6,402 nt of DNA from an uncultured Prevotellaceae bacterium (GCA_946624335.1 CAMOSA010000139.1:1-6402), one strand, 5' to 3'; positions 1 to 5,773 are shown, numbered from the stretch's first letter. The notes: a model not told the origin generated them from the letters alone. A program made the numbers and translations.

Positions 1-358
1 TGTTTTGCTTCTGCTGGTCTTGGTAGTTCTTGAGCTCAACGTCTTCGATGATGCCACCGTGGGTGTTGATGGTGACGCGTACGAGGTCGTTCTCGAGGGT
101 GAGGCGCTGCTCGGTGCCTTGTGATGCGGCGAAGAGGGCAGAGGTGGAGTCGATGGGGGTGGGTTTTCCCGAAGCTGATGCTTCGGGCACTGTGGCTGCT
201 GCGGCTTTGGCTTTCTCGGCTTCTGCCAGTTGTGCGGCAGCAATGGAGTCGCGTTCGCGTTGTGCTTTGATTTGCTCCTCGCTGGGACGGCTGTACCAAG
301 AGAAGCCGATGAGCACGAGGGCCATGAGGATGAATCCGGTGATGGTGTTTTTATCCAT
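1..358 (-). CDS. yidC: Membrane protein insertase YidC, N-terminal part (runs off the left edge)
   Basis: YidC inserts and folds inner-membrane proteins, with or without the Sec translocon. Only the first 119 codons are present. The protein opens with MDKNTITGF and a hydrophobic signal-anchor at about residues 5-22 (ILMALVLIGFSWY core), the standard start of Bacteroidetes YidC. An Ala/Glu/Lys-rich linker follows (about 24-60), then the start of the periplasmic beta domain (about 83-110, with RLTLENDLVRVTINTHGG and IIEDVELKNY). The five-helix insertase core lies outside the window. The ATG at 358-356 is the only sensible start, because the anchor begins directly after it. It lies 35 nt after the engB stop, so the two are probably co-transcribed. 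A 10-mer AAACGTTAAA sits 15 nt upstream of the start and recurs upstream of engB. Identification rests on the N-terminus only but is very characteristic. Confidence 0.93.
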   Translation of the reverse strand, partial: MDKNTITGFILMALVLIGFSWYSRPSEEQIKAQRERDSIAAAQLAEAEKAKAAAATVPEASASGKPTPIDSTSALFAASQGTEQRLTLENDLVRVTINTHGGIIEDVELKNYQDQQKQN

Positions 359-393
359 ATAATGTTTTTATGATTTAACGTTTAGAAAAGAGT

Positions 394-1035
394 TTATGCT
401 TGGGTGTTGGCTTGTGCGATTTCTGCGTTGATCGTCTCGATGTAGGTCAATAGCTCTTCTCGCCCGAGGCGTGTCTCGGAGGACGTGACGAAATGAGGCG
501 GCAGGGGATCCCATATTTCGGAGAGCCGCTGCAGGTAGGCCTCGATGCTCTTTGCGAGTGCTTGTTTACCGAGCTTGTCAGCCTTGGTGAAGACGATGCT
601 GAAGGGTATGCCGCTCTCTCCGAGCCATTGCATGAAGTCGAGGTCGATTTGCTGCGGCTCATGGCGGCAGTCGATGAGCAGAAAGAGGTTGGTGAGATTG
701 CGCCTTTGCAGGATGTAGCTGGTGATCATCTGCTCGAGCTTGGCACGTTCTGTCTTGCTGCGCTTGGCGAAGCCATAGCCGGGTAGGTCGACGAGATACC
801 AGATGGCGCTGCCACGCTGGGTGCTGCCGGTGTGGATCTCGAAGTGGTTGATGAGGAGTGTCTTGCCTGGCGTGGCGGACGTCTTGGCGAGCTTACTATT
901 GCCTGTGAGCATGTTGATGAGGCTCGATTTGCCGACGTTAGAGCGGCCGATGAAGGCGTACTCAGGTGCATTGTGCTGTGGGCATTGGCTGATCAGCGTG
1001 CTACTCTTGATGTAGTTTGCGTATTTGATGGTCAT
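394..1035 (-). CDS. engB: Ribosome biogenesis GTPase EngB (YsxC/YihA)
   Basis: TRAFAC-class GTPase needed for late assembly of the 50S ribosomal subunit; cytoplasmic and usually essential. The 213-residue length fits the family (about 195-215). All G motifs are visible: G1 GRSNVGKSS (30-38), G2 TPGKT (55-59), G3 DLPGYG (83-88), G4 TKAD (150-153), G5 SSE (185-187). The LPGYGFA stretch after G3 is diagnostic for EngB rather than Era or Der. The start at 1035 gives the usual short lead-in before the P-loop; no better upstream start is seen. The gene lies 34 nt after the DUF3078 stop and 35 nt before yidC, on the same strand, with no internal promoter match seen, so it is probably read from the promoter upstream of the DUF3078 gene. 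No missing residues. Confidence 0.97.
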   Translation of the reverse strand: MTIKYANYIKSSTLISQCPQHNAPEYAFIGRSNVGKSSLINMLTGNSKLAKTSATPGKTLLINHFEIHTGSTQRGSAIWYLVDLPGYGFAKRSKTERAKLEQMITSYILQRRNLTNLFLLIDCRHEPQQIDLDFMQWLGESGIPFSIVFTKADKLGKQALAKSIEAYLQRLSEIWDPLPPHFVTSSETRLGREELLTYIETINAEIAQANTQA

Positions 1036-1069
1036 GTCTTCGGGTTTAACGTTTGTCTGGCCTCAACAA

Positions 1070-2440
1070 TCAGAAATCATAGTTGATGCCGAGCGAGAGG
1101 TATTCCTGGAACATCCAGTGGGTGCGCTTGGCACTGTCATCGGAGAGCTTGTCAGTGACATTGCCTGCTTCGTCCTTGACATAGTCAAGACCCCAATAGC
1201 GTGTGTCGTCGAAACGCGGGTAGAGGAATAGCTTGGCACTGAGGTACTTGTTGATGGTGAAGTTGATGGTGTGCTCGTTCTCGATGAGCGTAGAGTGGAA
1301 GTTGGAGAACCAGTAGAACCGGGACTGCCAGGAGATGTCCTTGGTCATCTTGTAGTTGAAGGTGAACTGCACGTTGGGACCCCAGTCGTGCTTGGAGTTA
1401 TGTCCCTCGGAGATGCCGTAGCGTGTGACGCGGCTGTCGACGTGTACGTAGGTGATGACGTAGGAGAGCGGGGCGAGCTTGAGCGTGCCCTCGAAGCGCT
1501 TTTTCTTGATGTTGAAGTCCATACCGATAGAGCTACGTACGTAGAGCGGCGAGAGGAAGTCGGAGATGATGGTCTTGGAGGTGCCTTGGTAGCCACGGTA
1601 GGGTTGCGACTGTAGCTGTAGCTGTGCGGCGTAGTTCCAGTGTCCAATGGCCTTGATGCCGAGGTTGGACGTGAAGCGCAGGAGGTTGTCGGTGGGGCGG
1701 AACTTAGGTACGTTGTTCTCTGCAGTCTGGAAGCCGAGGCGAGCCTCGAACTTGTTGTTGAGCTGCACTTTGCGCTGGTTGTTGAAGTTGGCCTCGATGT
1801 TGAGTATGCTCAGCATCGTATAGCTGTTGAGGCCTCCCTTGTACCAGTTCTTGGAGATGTAGCTCTGCGTGAACTGTAGTCCTCCGTTGCCCTTGAACGT
1901 CCAGAAATTGGGTCTTTTGACCTCGGGCTCTACGGCTTCCACCTCGACGTCAGGCAACTCTTCCGCCACTTTCTCTGCTAGCTTCTGCTCTTCGATGACA
2001 GGCTGTGCCAGGTCGGTACGAATCCCGCCCGTCTCGTTGAGCTCGGCTTGGGTGGTCGTGAAGAGTTGTGGGAAGTGTGCATAGGCTCGCGAGAGCTGCG
2101 TGTTGGACGCCTGGTTGAGCAACAGTTGGCGGTCGGTTGTATTGCCGAGTGAGGGGAGGTTGGTGGCGGCTTTTGTTGTGGGGGCCGGCTGTCCCATCTG
2201 CTGTGCCAGTGCGCTGGTGTATAGCGTTCCGGGTCCGAGTATGCGGAAGAGGTAGGGGTTGGGTTGTGCTTGGGCGTGACCGCCGGCAGATACTCGCTGG
2301 GTGAGGACGCTGAGTGAGTCGGCATAGTCTTGAAGAATCGAGTCTGGTGCCGAGAAGGTTGCTGGTGGCAGGGTGCTCTTGGCAGAGGTGCCGATGGCAA
2401 GCGTGAGCATGGTTGCCAATAAGATAGAAGATTTCTGCAT
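1070..2440 (-). CDS. DUF3078 family outer-membrane protein, function unknown
   Basis: A 456-residue exported protein of the Bacteroidetes DUF3078 family; its function is not known. Residues 1-20 look like a Sec signal peptide (Lys3, hydrophobic core, cleavage after GTSA). Residues 21-175 are a low-complexity, Pro/Ala/Gln-rich stretch ending in an acidic segment (about 150-175). From residue 178 the sequence changes to aromatic, alternating polar/apolar strands typical of a beta-barrel: NFWTFKGNGGLQFTQSYIS, then the family-typical NWYKGG at 198-203, and a terminal Phe (GINYDF), as in many outer-membrane barrels. It is first in the minus-strand run with engB and yidC and has a good promoter about 28 nt upstream. 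The placement suggests, but does not show, a housekeeping envelope role. The long region 21-175 may be a periplasmic linker; I cannot assign it a domain. Confidence 0.87.
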   Translation of the reverse strand: MQKSSILLATMLTLAIGTSAKSTLPPATFSAPDSILQDYADSLSVLTQRVSAGGHAQAQPNPYLFRILGPGTLYTSALAQQMGQPAPTTKAATNLPSLGNTTDRQLLLNQASNTQLSRAYAHFPQLFTTTQAELNETGGIRTDLAQPVIEEQKLAEKVAEELPDVEVEAVEPEVKRPNFWTFKGNGGLQFTQSYISKNWYKGGLNSYTMLSILNIEANFNNQRKVQLNNKFEARLGFQTAENNVPKFRPTDNLLRFTSNLGIKAIGHWNYAAQLQLQSQPYRGYQGTSKTIISDFLSPLYVRSSIGMDFNIKKKRFEGTLKLAPLSYVITYVHVDSRVTRYGISEGHNSKHDWGPNVQFTFNYKMTKDISWQSRFYWFSNFHSTLIENEHTINFTINKYLSAKLFLYPRFDDTRYWGLDYVKDEAGNVTDKLSDDSAKRTHWMFQEYLSLGINYDF

Positions 2441-2467
2441 AGTTGTTTGAGTTCAGTTTTTGTGGGG

Positions 2468-2502
2468 CAAAGGTACAAAAATAATGCGAAAAGATGTGCA
2501 AA
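2468..2502 (-). promoter_or_regulatory. Bacteroidetes-type promoter for the DUF3078-engB-yidC run
   Basis: On the minus strand TACCTTTG (2475-2468) matches the -7 consensus TAnnTTTG. A TTTG lies upstream at 2502-2499 as a -33 element, with a 23-nt spacer, slightly long for this sigma factor. The predicted transcription start is near 2462, giving a leader of about 20 nt before the ATG at 2440. No Shine-Dalgarno is present; the leader is A-rich, as is usual in this phylum. Confidence 0.7.
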
Positions 2503-2555
2503 TTAGCCTCTGAAAGCGTTGTTTTTATATAATAAGGTGCAGTTTTTAGCATTTC

Positions 2556-2589
2556 TTGGGCTAATAGTGCGACTTTTTGCTTACTTTTG
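2556..2589 (+). promoter_or_regulatory. Promoter of the sugar kinase gene; transcript probably leaderless
   Basis: TACTTTTG (2582-2589) matches TAnnTTTG. A TTG at 2556-2558 (within TTTCTTGG) could be the -33 element with a 23-nt spacer. The element ends 4 nt before the ATG at 2594. Since transcription in this phylum starts about 5 nt after the -7 element, the message should begin at or next to the start codon. The site is divergent from the promoter at 2468-2502; the two putative -33 elements are about 54 bp apart. Confidence 0.65.
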
Positions 2590-2593
2590 CGCC

Positions 2594-3463
2594 ATGAAAC
2601 TGATTGTAGACAGTGGTTCGACGAAGGCCACATGGTTATGGATGGGCGACGATGTCGAGGATGTCGTTGTTGAGAGTGTGGGCATTAATCCTGTTCGCGA
2701 CGATGCAGAGCATATCCGTCTCGTCGTCGATGGCGTGGCTGCGACGATAGCCAGCATGGAGGCGGTGAGGAGGGCTCCGATGGGAAAGCCGTCGGACGCG
2801 CTCACGATTTGCTTCTATGGAGCGGGGTGTATTCCGCCCTACAGCGATGTCGTCGGTGAGGTGCTGACAAGTCGTTTCGAGGGGGCTCATGTCACCGTCG
2901 AGAGCGATTTGCTGGGTGCCGCCCGCGCGCTGTTCGGTGTTAAAGAAGGCATCGCATGTATCCTTGGAACAGGTTCTAACTCATGTATCTATGATGGAAG
3001 GTCCATCGTCGCTAATGTCTCTCCGCTGGGGTGGATCTTGGGCGACGAAGGCAGTGGCGCCGTGCTCGGCCGGATGCTCGTGGGTGACTTGTTGAAAGGG
3101 CAGTTGTCATCGGCATTGCGGGATGCCTTTCTGGAGCGTTTCGAGCTGACTCCGTCGGCCATCATCGATCGCGTCTACCGTCAGCCGATGCCTAATCGCT
3201 TCTTGGCTTCGCTCGTGCCATTCATAGCTGAGCATCGGTCGGACGAAGGCATCCATGCTTTCCTCACCGACGCTTTCCGCTCATTCTTCCGTCGCAATGT
3301 GGAGGTCTATGGGCGTAAGGAGCTGCCAGTCGGCTTTGTCGGAGGCATCGCAGCCCAGTTTGAGGAGGAACTGACGGAAGTGTCACATTCTGAGGGCTTT
3401 GAGGTAGAACGTGTCGAAAAGCAACCGATACACGCAATGGCGGCATTTCATCGTATGGGGTAA
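2594..3463 (+). CDS. BadF/BadG/BcrA/BcrD-family ATPase, probable N-acetylglucosamine/N-acetylmuramate-type sugar kinase
   Basis: A 289-residue cytoplasmic member of the ASKHA (actin/hexokinase) fold in the BadF family. Visible motifs: phosphate-1 loop DSGSTKATW (6-14), a likely catalytic Asp105 in ESDLLGAAR, phosphate-2 loop GTGSNSC (125-131), the family-typical WILGDEGSGAVLGR (147-160) and the adenosine motif GFVGGIA (247-253). Single-domain relatives of this size in Bacteroidetes are annotated as N-acetylglucosamine kinases, and characterised relatives include MurK, which phosphorylates amino sugars from peptidoglycan recycling. The substrate here is therefore inferred. The Fe-S cysteine motif of the benzoyl-CoA reductase activases is absent, which argues against that role. 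The frame is open back to an ATG at 2519, but that extension would place the promoter inside the gene and adds a non-homologous hydrophobic tail; the DSGST motif six residues after 2594 fixes the start. No transporter or murQ-like partner is nearby. Confidence 0.85.
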   Translation: MKLIVDSGSTKATWLWMGDDVEDVVVESVGINPVRDDAEHIRLVVDGVAATIASMEAVRRAPMGKPSDALTICFYGAGCIPPYSDVVGEVLTSRFEGAHVTVESDLLGAARALFGVKEGIACILGTGSNSCIYDGRSIVANVSPLGWILGDEGSGAVLGRMLVGDLLKGQLSSALRDAFLERFELTPSAIIDRVYRQPMPNRFLASLVPFIAEHRSDEGIHAFLTDAFRSFFRRNVEVYGRKELPVGFVGGIAAQFEEELTEVSHSEGFEVERVEKQPIHAMAAFHRMG

Positions 3464-3475
3464 CAAATTGTTACC
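3459..3475. repeat. Perfect inverted repeat overlapping the kinase stop codon
   Basis: GGTAACAA, one A, then TTGTTACC: eight-base arms with a 1-base centre, containing the kinase TAA stop at 3461-3463. In RNA it could form a 6-bp stem (GGUAAC/GUUACC) with a 5-base loop, but no U-run follows, so it is at best a weak terminator. It may instead be an operator or a mRNA 3'-end stabiliser. Confidence 0.6.
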
Positions 3476-3585
3476 TTGTCATTTGTAATCTGCGCTTTGC
3501 AAATCCGTGTGTTAAATTCAATGAACGGGCTCATTTTCTCTACGAAAAGGTGAAAAAACGAAGCAAATATGTTGTAGAACATAAG

Positions 3586-3623
3586 TTTTTCTGCACAACG
3601 TATTGATTTTCCCTTTATCTTTG
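3586..3623 (+). promoter_or_regulatory. Orphan Bacteroidetes promoter (candidate small-RNA promoter)
   Basis: TATCTTTG at 3616-3623 is a full match to TAnnTTTG. A T-rich TTTTTCTG at 3586-3592 may serve as a weak -33 element with a 23-nt spacer. The predicted start is near 3629. The transcript meets a strong intrinsic terminator at 3692-3716, before any open frame. Confidence 0.6.
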
Positions 3624-3628
3624 TGGCC

Positions 3629-3716
3629 GTTATCCTGAAATAAACAATCTTTTTACCTTAAACGGACTAATACCTAAAGACTGAAGCATCAGGGCCGCTG
3701 TGAAGCGGCCCTTTTG
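3629..3716 (+). ncRNA. Candidate orphan small RNA, about 88 nt
   Basis: The segment is bounded by a TAnnTTTG promoter (3616-3623) and a perfect terminator hairpin (3692-3711 plus a T-rich tail). It contains no ATG, and the one GTG is inside the terminator loop, so it is not an evident small protein gene. The 5' 60 nt are A/U-rich, appear single-stranded, and include ACCTTAAACGG and ACTAATACCTAAAG; the 3' end is the terminator with a GUGA (GNRA-type) tetraloop. That layout, an unpaired body plus terminator, is common in trans-acting sRNAs. I match it to no known RNA family. Alternatives are a 5' leader whose gene has been deleted, or an attenuated leader for the DUF1846 gene, although that gene has its own promoter 100 bp downstream. 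The start is estimated to within a few bases. Confidence 0.45.
3692..3716 (+). terminator. Intrinsic (rho-independent) terminator
   Basis: GGGCCGCT (3692-3699), loop GTGA (3700-3703), AGCGGCCC (3704-3711), then TTTTGTTGT. The 8-bp stem is perfect and extends one A-T pair outward. On the minus strand there is no T-run, so it works for plus-strand transcription only. It would end the small-RNA candidate and any kinase read-through, insulating the DUF1846 gene. Confidence 0.85.
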
Positions 3717-3792
3717 TTGTGCCGGGATGTGATTGTGAGTGGAAAAAAATGTGCCGGCATCGCTTTGTTTTTCACTTTAAGGCTCATTTCTT

Positions 3793-3823
3793 TTTGCATT
3801 TTCGAAGAAAATGCCTATCTTTG
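3793..3823 (+). promoter_or_regulatory. Promoter of the DUF1846/UPF0371 gene
   Basis: TTTG (3793-3796) is followed by a 19-nt spacer and TATCTTTG (3816-3823), the best consensus match in the window. The predicted start is near 3829, giving a leader of about 45 nt before the ATG at 3873. This placement rules out the longer open frame that begins at 3714. No hairpin or Shine-Dalgarno is evident in the leader. Confidence 0.8.
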
Positions 3824-3872
3824 CACCGATTTTTTAATACCCAGCGCTCACTTTACCCCTTCACCAAGCCCT

Positions 3873-5339
3873 ATGAAACAAGGATTTGACAACGAGAAAT
3901 ACGTCCGCATACAGTCGGAACACATCAAGGAACGCATCGCACAGTTCGGCGATAAACTCTACATGGAGTTTGGCGGCAAGCTGTTCGACGACTATCACGC
4001 TTCGCGCGTCCTGCCTGGTTTTCAACCCGATTCGAAGCTTCGTATGCTGATGCAGCTGAAGGACGATGCTGAGATCGTCATCGTCATCTCGGCCGAGGAC
4101 ATCGAGCGCAACAAGGTTCGCAGCGACTTGGGCATCACTTATGATAAGGATGTGCTGCGCCTGCGCGATGTGTTCACCGAGCGCGGTTTGCTGGTCAGCT
4201 CGGTCGTCATCACGCATTTCAACGGTCAGGCCTCGGCTGTGGCTTTCCGCGAACAGCTGGAACGCCTTGGGCGTGTGCGCGTGTACTATCATTATCTCAT
4301 CGAGGGCTACCCGACGAATGTCGAGCTGATTGACTCGGAAGAGGGCTTCGGCAAGAACGATTTCGTCGAGACGACACGGCCGCTGGTCGTCGTGACGGCA
4401 CCAGGACCTGGCAGTGGCAAGATGGCGGTGTGCCTCAGTCAATTGTGGGGCGAGAACCGCCGGGGTGTCAAGGCCGGATATGCCAAGTTCGAGACGTTCC
4501 CGATCTGGTCTATACCCTTGAAACACCCTGTCAACGTGGCCTACGAGGCTGCAACGGCCGACCTCAACGACGTCAATATGATCGACCATTTCCATCTCGA
4601 AGCCTACGGCAAGACTACGGTCAATTACAACCGCGACATCGAGATATTCCCTGTCCTGAACGCTATTTTCGAGTCGATTTACGGCGAAAGTCCCTACAAG
4701 TCGCCTACGGATATGGGCGTGAACATGGCCGGTTTCTGCATCTCGGACGACGAGGTGTGCTGCGAAGCCTCGCGACAGGAGATCATCCGTCGCTACTACG
4801 CCGCTCTGGGCGAGATGCTGGATGGCCGCAAGGGCAACGAGGAGGTGACCAAGATTGCGCTGCTGATGAAGCAGATGAAGCTCACGACGGCCTCACGACC
4901 GACGACCGTAGCGGCCTACGAGCGGCGCCTGCAGAGCGGGTCGCCGGCGGCTGCCATCGAGCTCGAGGACGGCACCATCATCACGGCCGACACGAGCGAC
5001 TTGTTGGGCCCTTGCGCAGCACTTTTGCTCAATGCGACGAAGTATCTGGCGGGCATCGACCACTCGTTGAAGCTGATTCCGCAGGACATGATCGTGCCTA
5101 TCCAGCGCATGAAGACGTCGATGTTGCACGGCAACAACCCGCGTCTGCACACCGACGAGGTGCTTATTGCCCTCGCCGTGCTCTCGCAGCACGATGAGAA
5201 TTGCCGCCGTGCGCTCGACACATTGCCGCTCTTAGACGGATGCCAGGTCCATGCCACGGTCATGCTCGGCGAGGTCGACCGAAAGATTTTCAAGAAGTTA
5301 GGCTGCGGTCTGACGTGCGACCCTGTCCGTAAGGTGTAG
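3873..5339 (+). CDS. DUF1846 (UPF0371) family protein with P-loop-like motif, function unknown
   Basis: A 488-residue cytoplasmic protein matching the UPF0371/DUF1846 family (usual length about 490-510, found in Firmicutes such as Streptococcus pneumoniae and in Bacteroidetes). Its biochemical role is unknown to me. Family hallmarks from N to C terminus: FGGKLFDDYHASRVLPGF (33-50), KVRSDLGITYD (81-91), a glycine-rich TAPGPGSGKMA (175-185), AGYAKFETFPIW (201-212), NYNRDIEIFPVL (251-262), PTDMGVNMAGF (278-288) and NNPRLHTDEVLIALA (421-435). The TAPGPGSGK loop resembles Walker A, but Pro replaces the first Gly/Ala and Met follows the Lys instead of Ser/Thr, so nucleotide binding is only suggested. 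The frame stays open back to 3714, but that would span the terminator and promoter; ATG 3873 begins MKQGFDNEKY, the family's normal start. It appears monocistronic, with its own promoter and a convergent neighbour. The G+C content is higher than in the flanking spacers. Confidence 0.92.
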   Translation: MKQGFDNEKYVRIQSEHIKERIAQFGDKLYMEFGGKLFDDYHASRVLPGFQPDSKLRMLMQLKDDAEIVIVISAEDIERNKVRSDLGITYDKDVLRLRDVFTERGLLVSSVVITHFNGQASAVAFREQLERLGRVRVYYHYLIEGYPTNVELIDSEEGFGKNDFVETTRPLVVVTAPGPGSGKMAVCLSQLWGENRRGVKAGYAKFETFPIWSIPLKHPVNVAYEAATADLNDVNMIDHFHLEAYGKTTVNYNRDIEIFPVLNAIFESIYGESPYKSPTDMGVNMAGFCISDDEVCCEASRQEIIRRYYAALGEMLDGRKGNEEVTKIALLMKQMKLTTASRPTTVAAYERRLQSGSPAAAIELEDGTIITADTSDLLGPCAALLLNATKYLAGIDHSLKLIPQDMIVPIQRMKTSMLHGNNPRLHTDEVLIALAVLSQHDENCRRALDTLPLLDGCQVHATVMLGEVDRKIFKKLGCGLTCDPVRKV

Positions 5340-5368
5340 CGACAGTATGGCGGCGTAAACCGTGCGTC

Positions 5369-5561
5369 GTGATTTTGTGATTTTGTGACATTGTGACTTG
5401 TGACATGTGACATTAAGCACATACGCATTTGGATAGTGGGGGTAACGAGAAAAGTTATAATTATATATATATATATATAATTATAAAATTACCTCTTGCT
5501 CCTTTCGTCACTTCCTCGACCTCCTTAATGTCACAATGTCACATGTCACAAAGTCACAAAG
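5369..5561. repeat. Palindromic element: inverted GTGACA-type arrays around an AT core
   Basis: The left arm (5369-5417) has six head-to-tail GTGA units starting at 5369, 5377, 5385, 5393, 5400 and 5407. The right arm (5524-5561) has four inverted units (GTCAC at 5530, 5538, 5545, 5553). Both arms end inward with GTGACATTAAG or its complement. The inner ends (5417 and 5524) are each exactly 37 bp from the AT palindrome 5455-5486, so arms and core share one centre (5470.5). The two 37-bp intervals are not complementary. It could be a MITE-like element, an integrated-element origin-like array, a cruciform site or a bidirectional terminator; none is shown. Confidence 0.75.
5455..5486. repeat. 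Perfect 32-bp AT-only palindrome
   Basis: TTATAA, a 20-bp TTATATAT...ATATATAA block, and TTATAA again form an unbroken palindrome of 32 A/T bases. It could extrude as a cruciform or fold as a hairpin in either transcript. It is the core of the larger element at 5369-5561. Confidence 0.9.
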
Positions 5562-5601
5562 CCCCGTGACTCGCTCCGCACGTGATGGATGGCTTGCACC
5601 G

Positions 5602-5653
5602 TAAAATAAACCCAGACAGGTCATCATCATAACTCTAATGGCCGATCTGGGTT
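5602..5653 (-). terminator. Possible minus-strand terminator hairpin
   Basis: Read on the minus strand, AACCCAGA (5653-5646) pairs with TCTGGGTT (5616-5609), followed by TATTTTAC. The loop is long (29 nt) with two further G-C pairs inside. It lies about 360 nt beyond the GH92 stop and could end that transcript. One side of the stem is part of direct-repeat copy 1. Confidence 0.35.
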
Positions 5654-5656
5654 AAA
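5619..5656. repeat. 38-bp direct repeat, copy 1
   Basis: Starts GGTCATCATCATAACTC and ends CCGATCTGGGTTAAA. It matches copy 2 (5666-5704) except that a single G replaces AA in the middle. The spacing between copies is 47 bp. An inverted partial copy, AACCCAGACAGG, lies immediately upstream at 5609-5620. Confidence 0.9.
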
Positions 5657-5665
5657 CATAACAAC

Positions 5666-5704
5666 GGTCATCATCATAACTCTAATGAACCGATCTGGGT
5701 TAAA
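5666..5704. repeat. 38/39-bp direct repeat, copy 2
   Basis: Second copy of the repeat at 5619-5656, with one substitution/insertion (AA for G). The two copies are separated by a 9-bp spacer (CATAACAAC). Only two copies are present here, so this is not a CRISPR array. Confidence 0.9.
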
Positions 5705-5742
5705 AACAGCCCTTCGGTCCACCCCTCTTTTTCCAATAACTA

Positions 5743-5773
5743 TTGCAGAATCCCTTTTTTTCGCGTACCTTTG
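5743..5773 (+). promoter_or_regulatory. Orphan plus-strand promoter facing the GH92 3' end
   Basis: TTG (5743-5745), a 20-nt spacer and TACCTTTG (5766-5773) form a strong match to the Bacteroidetes consensus. The predicted start is near 5779. No recognised gene follows on this strand; the transcript would run through the hairpin at 5882-5911 and then antisense into the GH92 gene. Confidence 0.6.

Larger units (their letters stand above)
3464..3872. other. Intergenic region, kinase to DUF1846 gene
   Basis: This 409-bp gap holds no protein-coding gene I can support. From 3476 to about 3585 it is AT-rich with only a weak hairpin (AATGA/TCATT around 3521-3536) and no recognised motif. From 3616 to 3716 it has a promoter and an intrinsic terminator with no start codon between them. 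From 3793 onward it has the DUF1846 promoter and a leader of about 45 nt. Confidence 0.7.

Noticed and set aside
2519..2593. 25-residue N-terminal extension of the sugar kinase
   Set aside because: It covers the promoter elements, and the ATP-binding motif belongs six residues from the N-terminus, as with ATG 2594.
1950..2633. 227-codon open frame on the minus strand
   Set aside because: It overlaps the DUF3078 gene in another frame, is rich in His/Arg/Pro/Thr as expected of an out-of-frame read, and crosses both divergent promoters.
3476..3615. Riboswitch or regulatory RNA upstream of the orphan promoter
   Set aside because: Only weak 5-bp hairpins are visible and no known aptamer core is recognised.
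3714..3872. N-terminal extension giving a 541-residue DUF1846 protein
   Set aside because: It would begin inside the terminator tail and span the gene's own promoter; the family start MKQGFDNEKY lies at 3873.
3861..4595. 244-codon minus-strand frame opposite the DUF1846 gene
   Set aside because: Antisense to well-conserved coding sequence; composition reflects the complement of biased codons.
4430..5197. 255-codon frame inside the DUF1846 gene
   Set aside because: Arg/Gly/Asp-rich off-frame translation of a high-GC gene; no recognisable motif.
5369..5561. Chromosomal oriC
   Set aside because: No DnaA boxes (TTATCCACA-like) and no dnaA/dnaN neighbourhood; an origin-like role is left only as speculation.
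5619..5704. CRISPR array
   Set aside because: Only two repeats with a 9-bp spacer and no cas genes.
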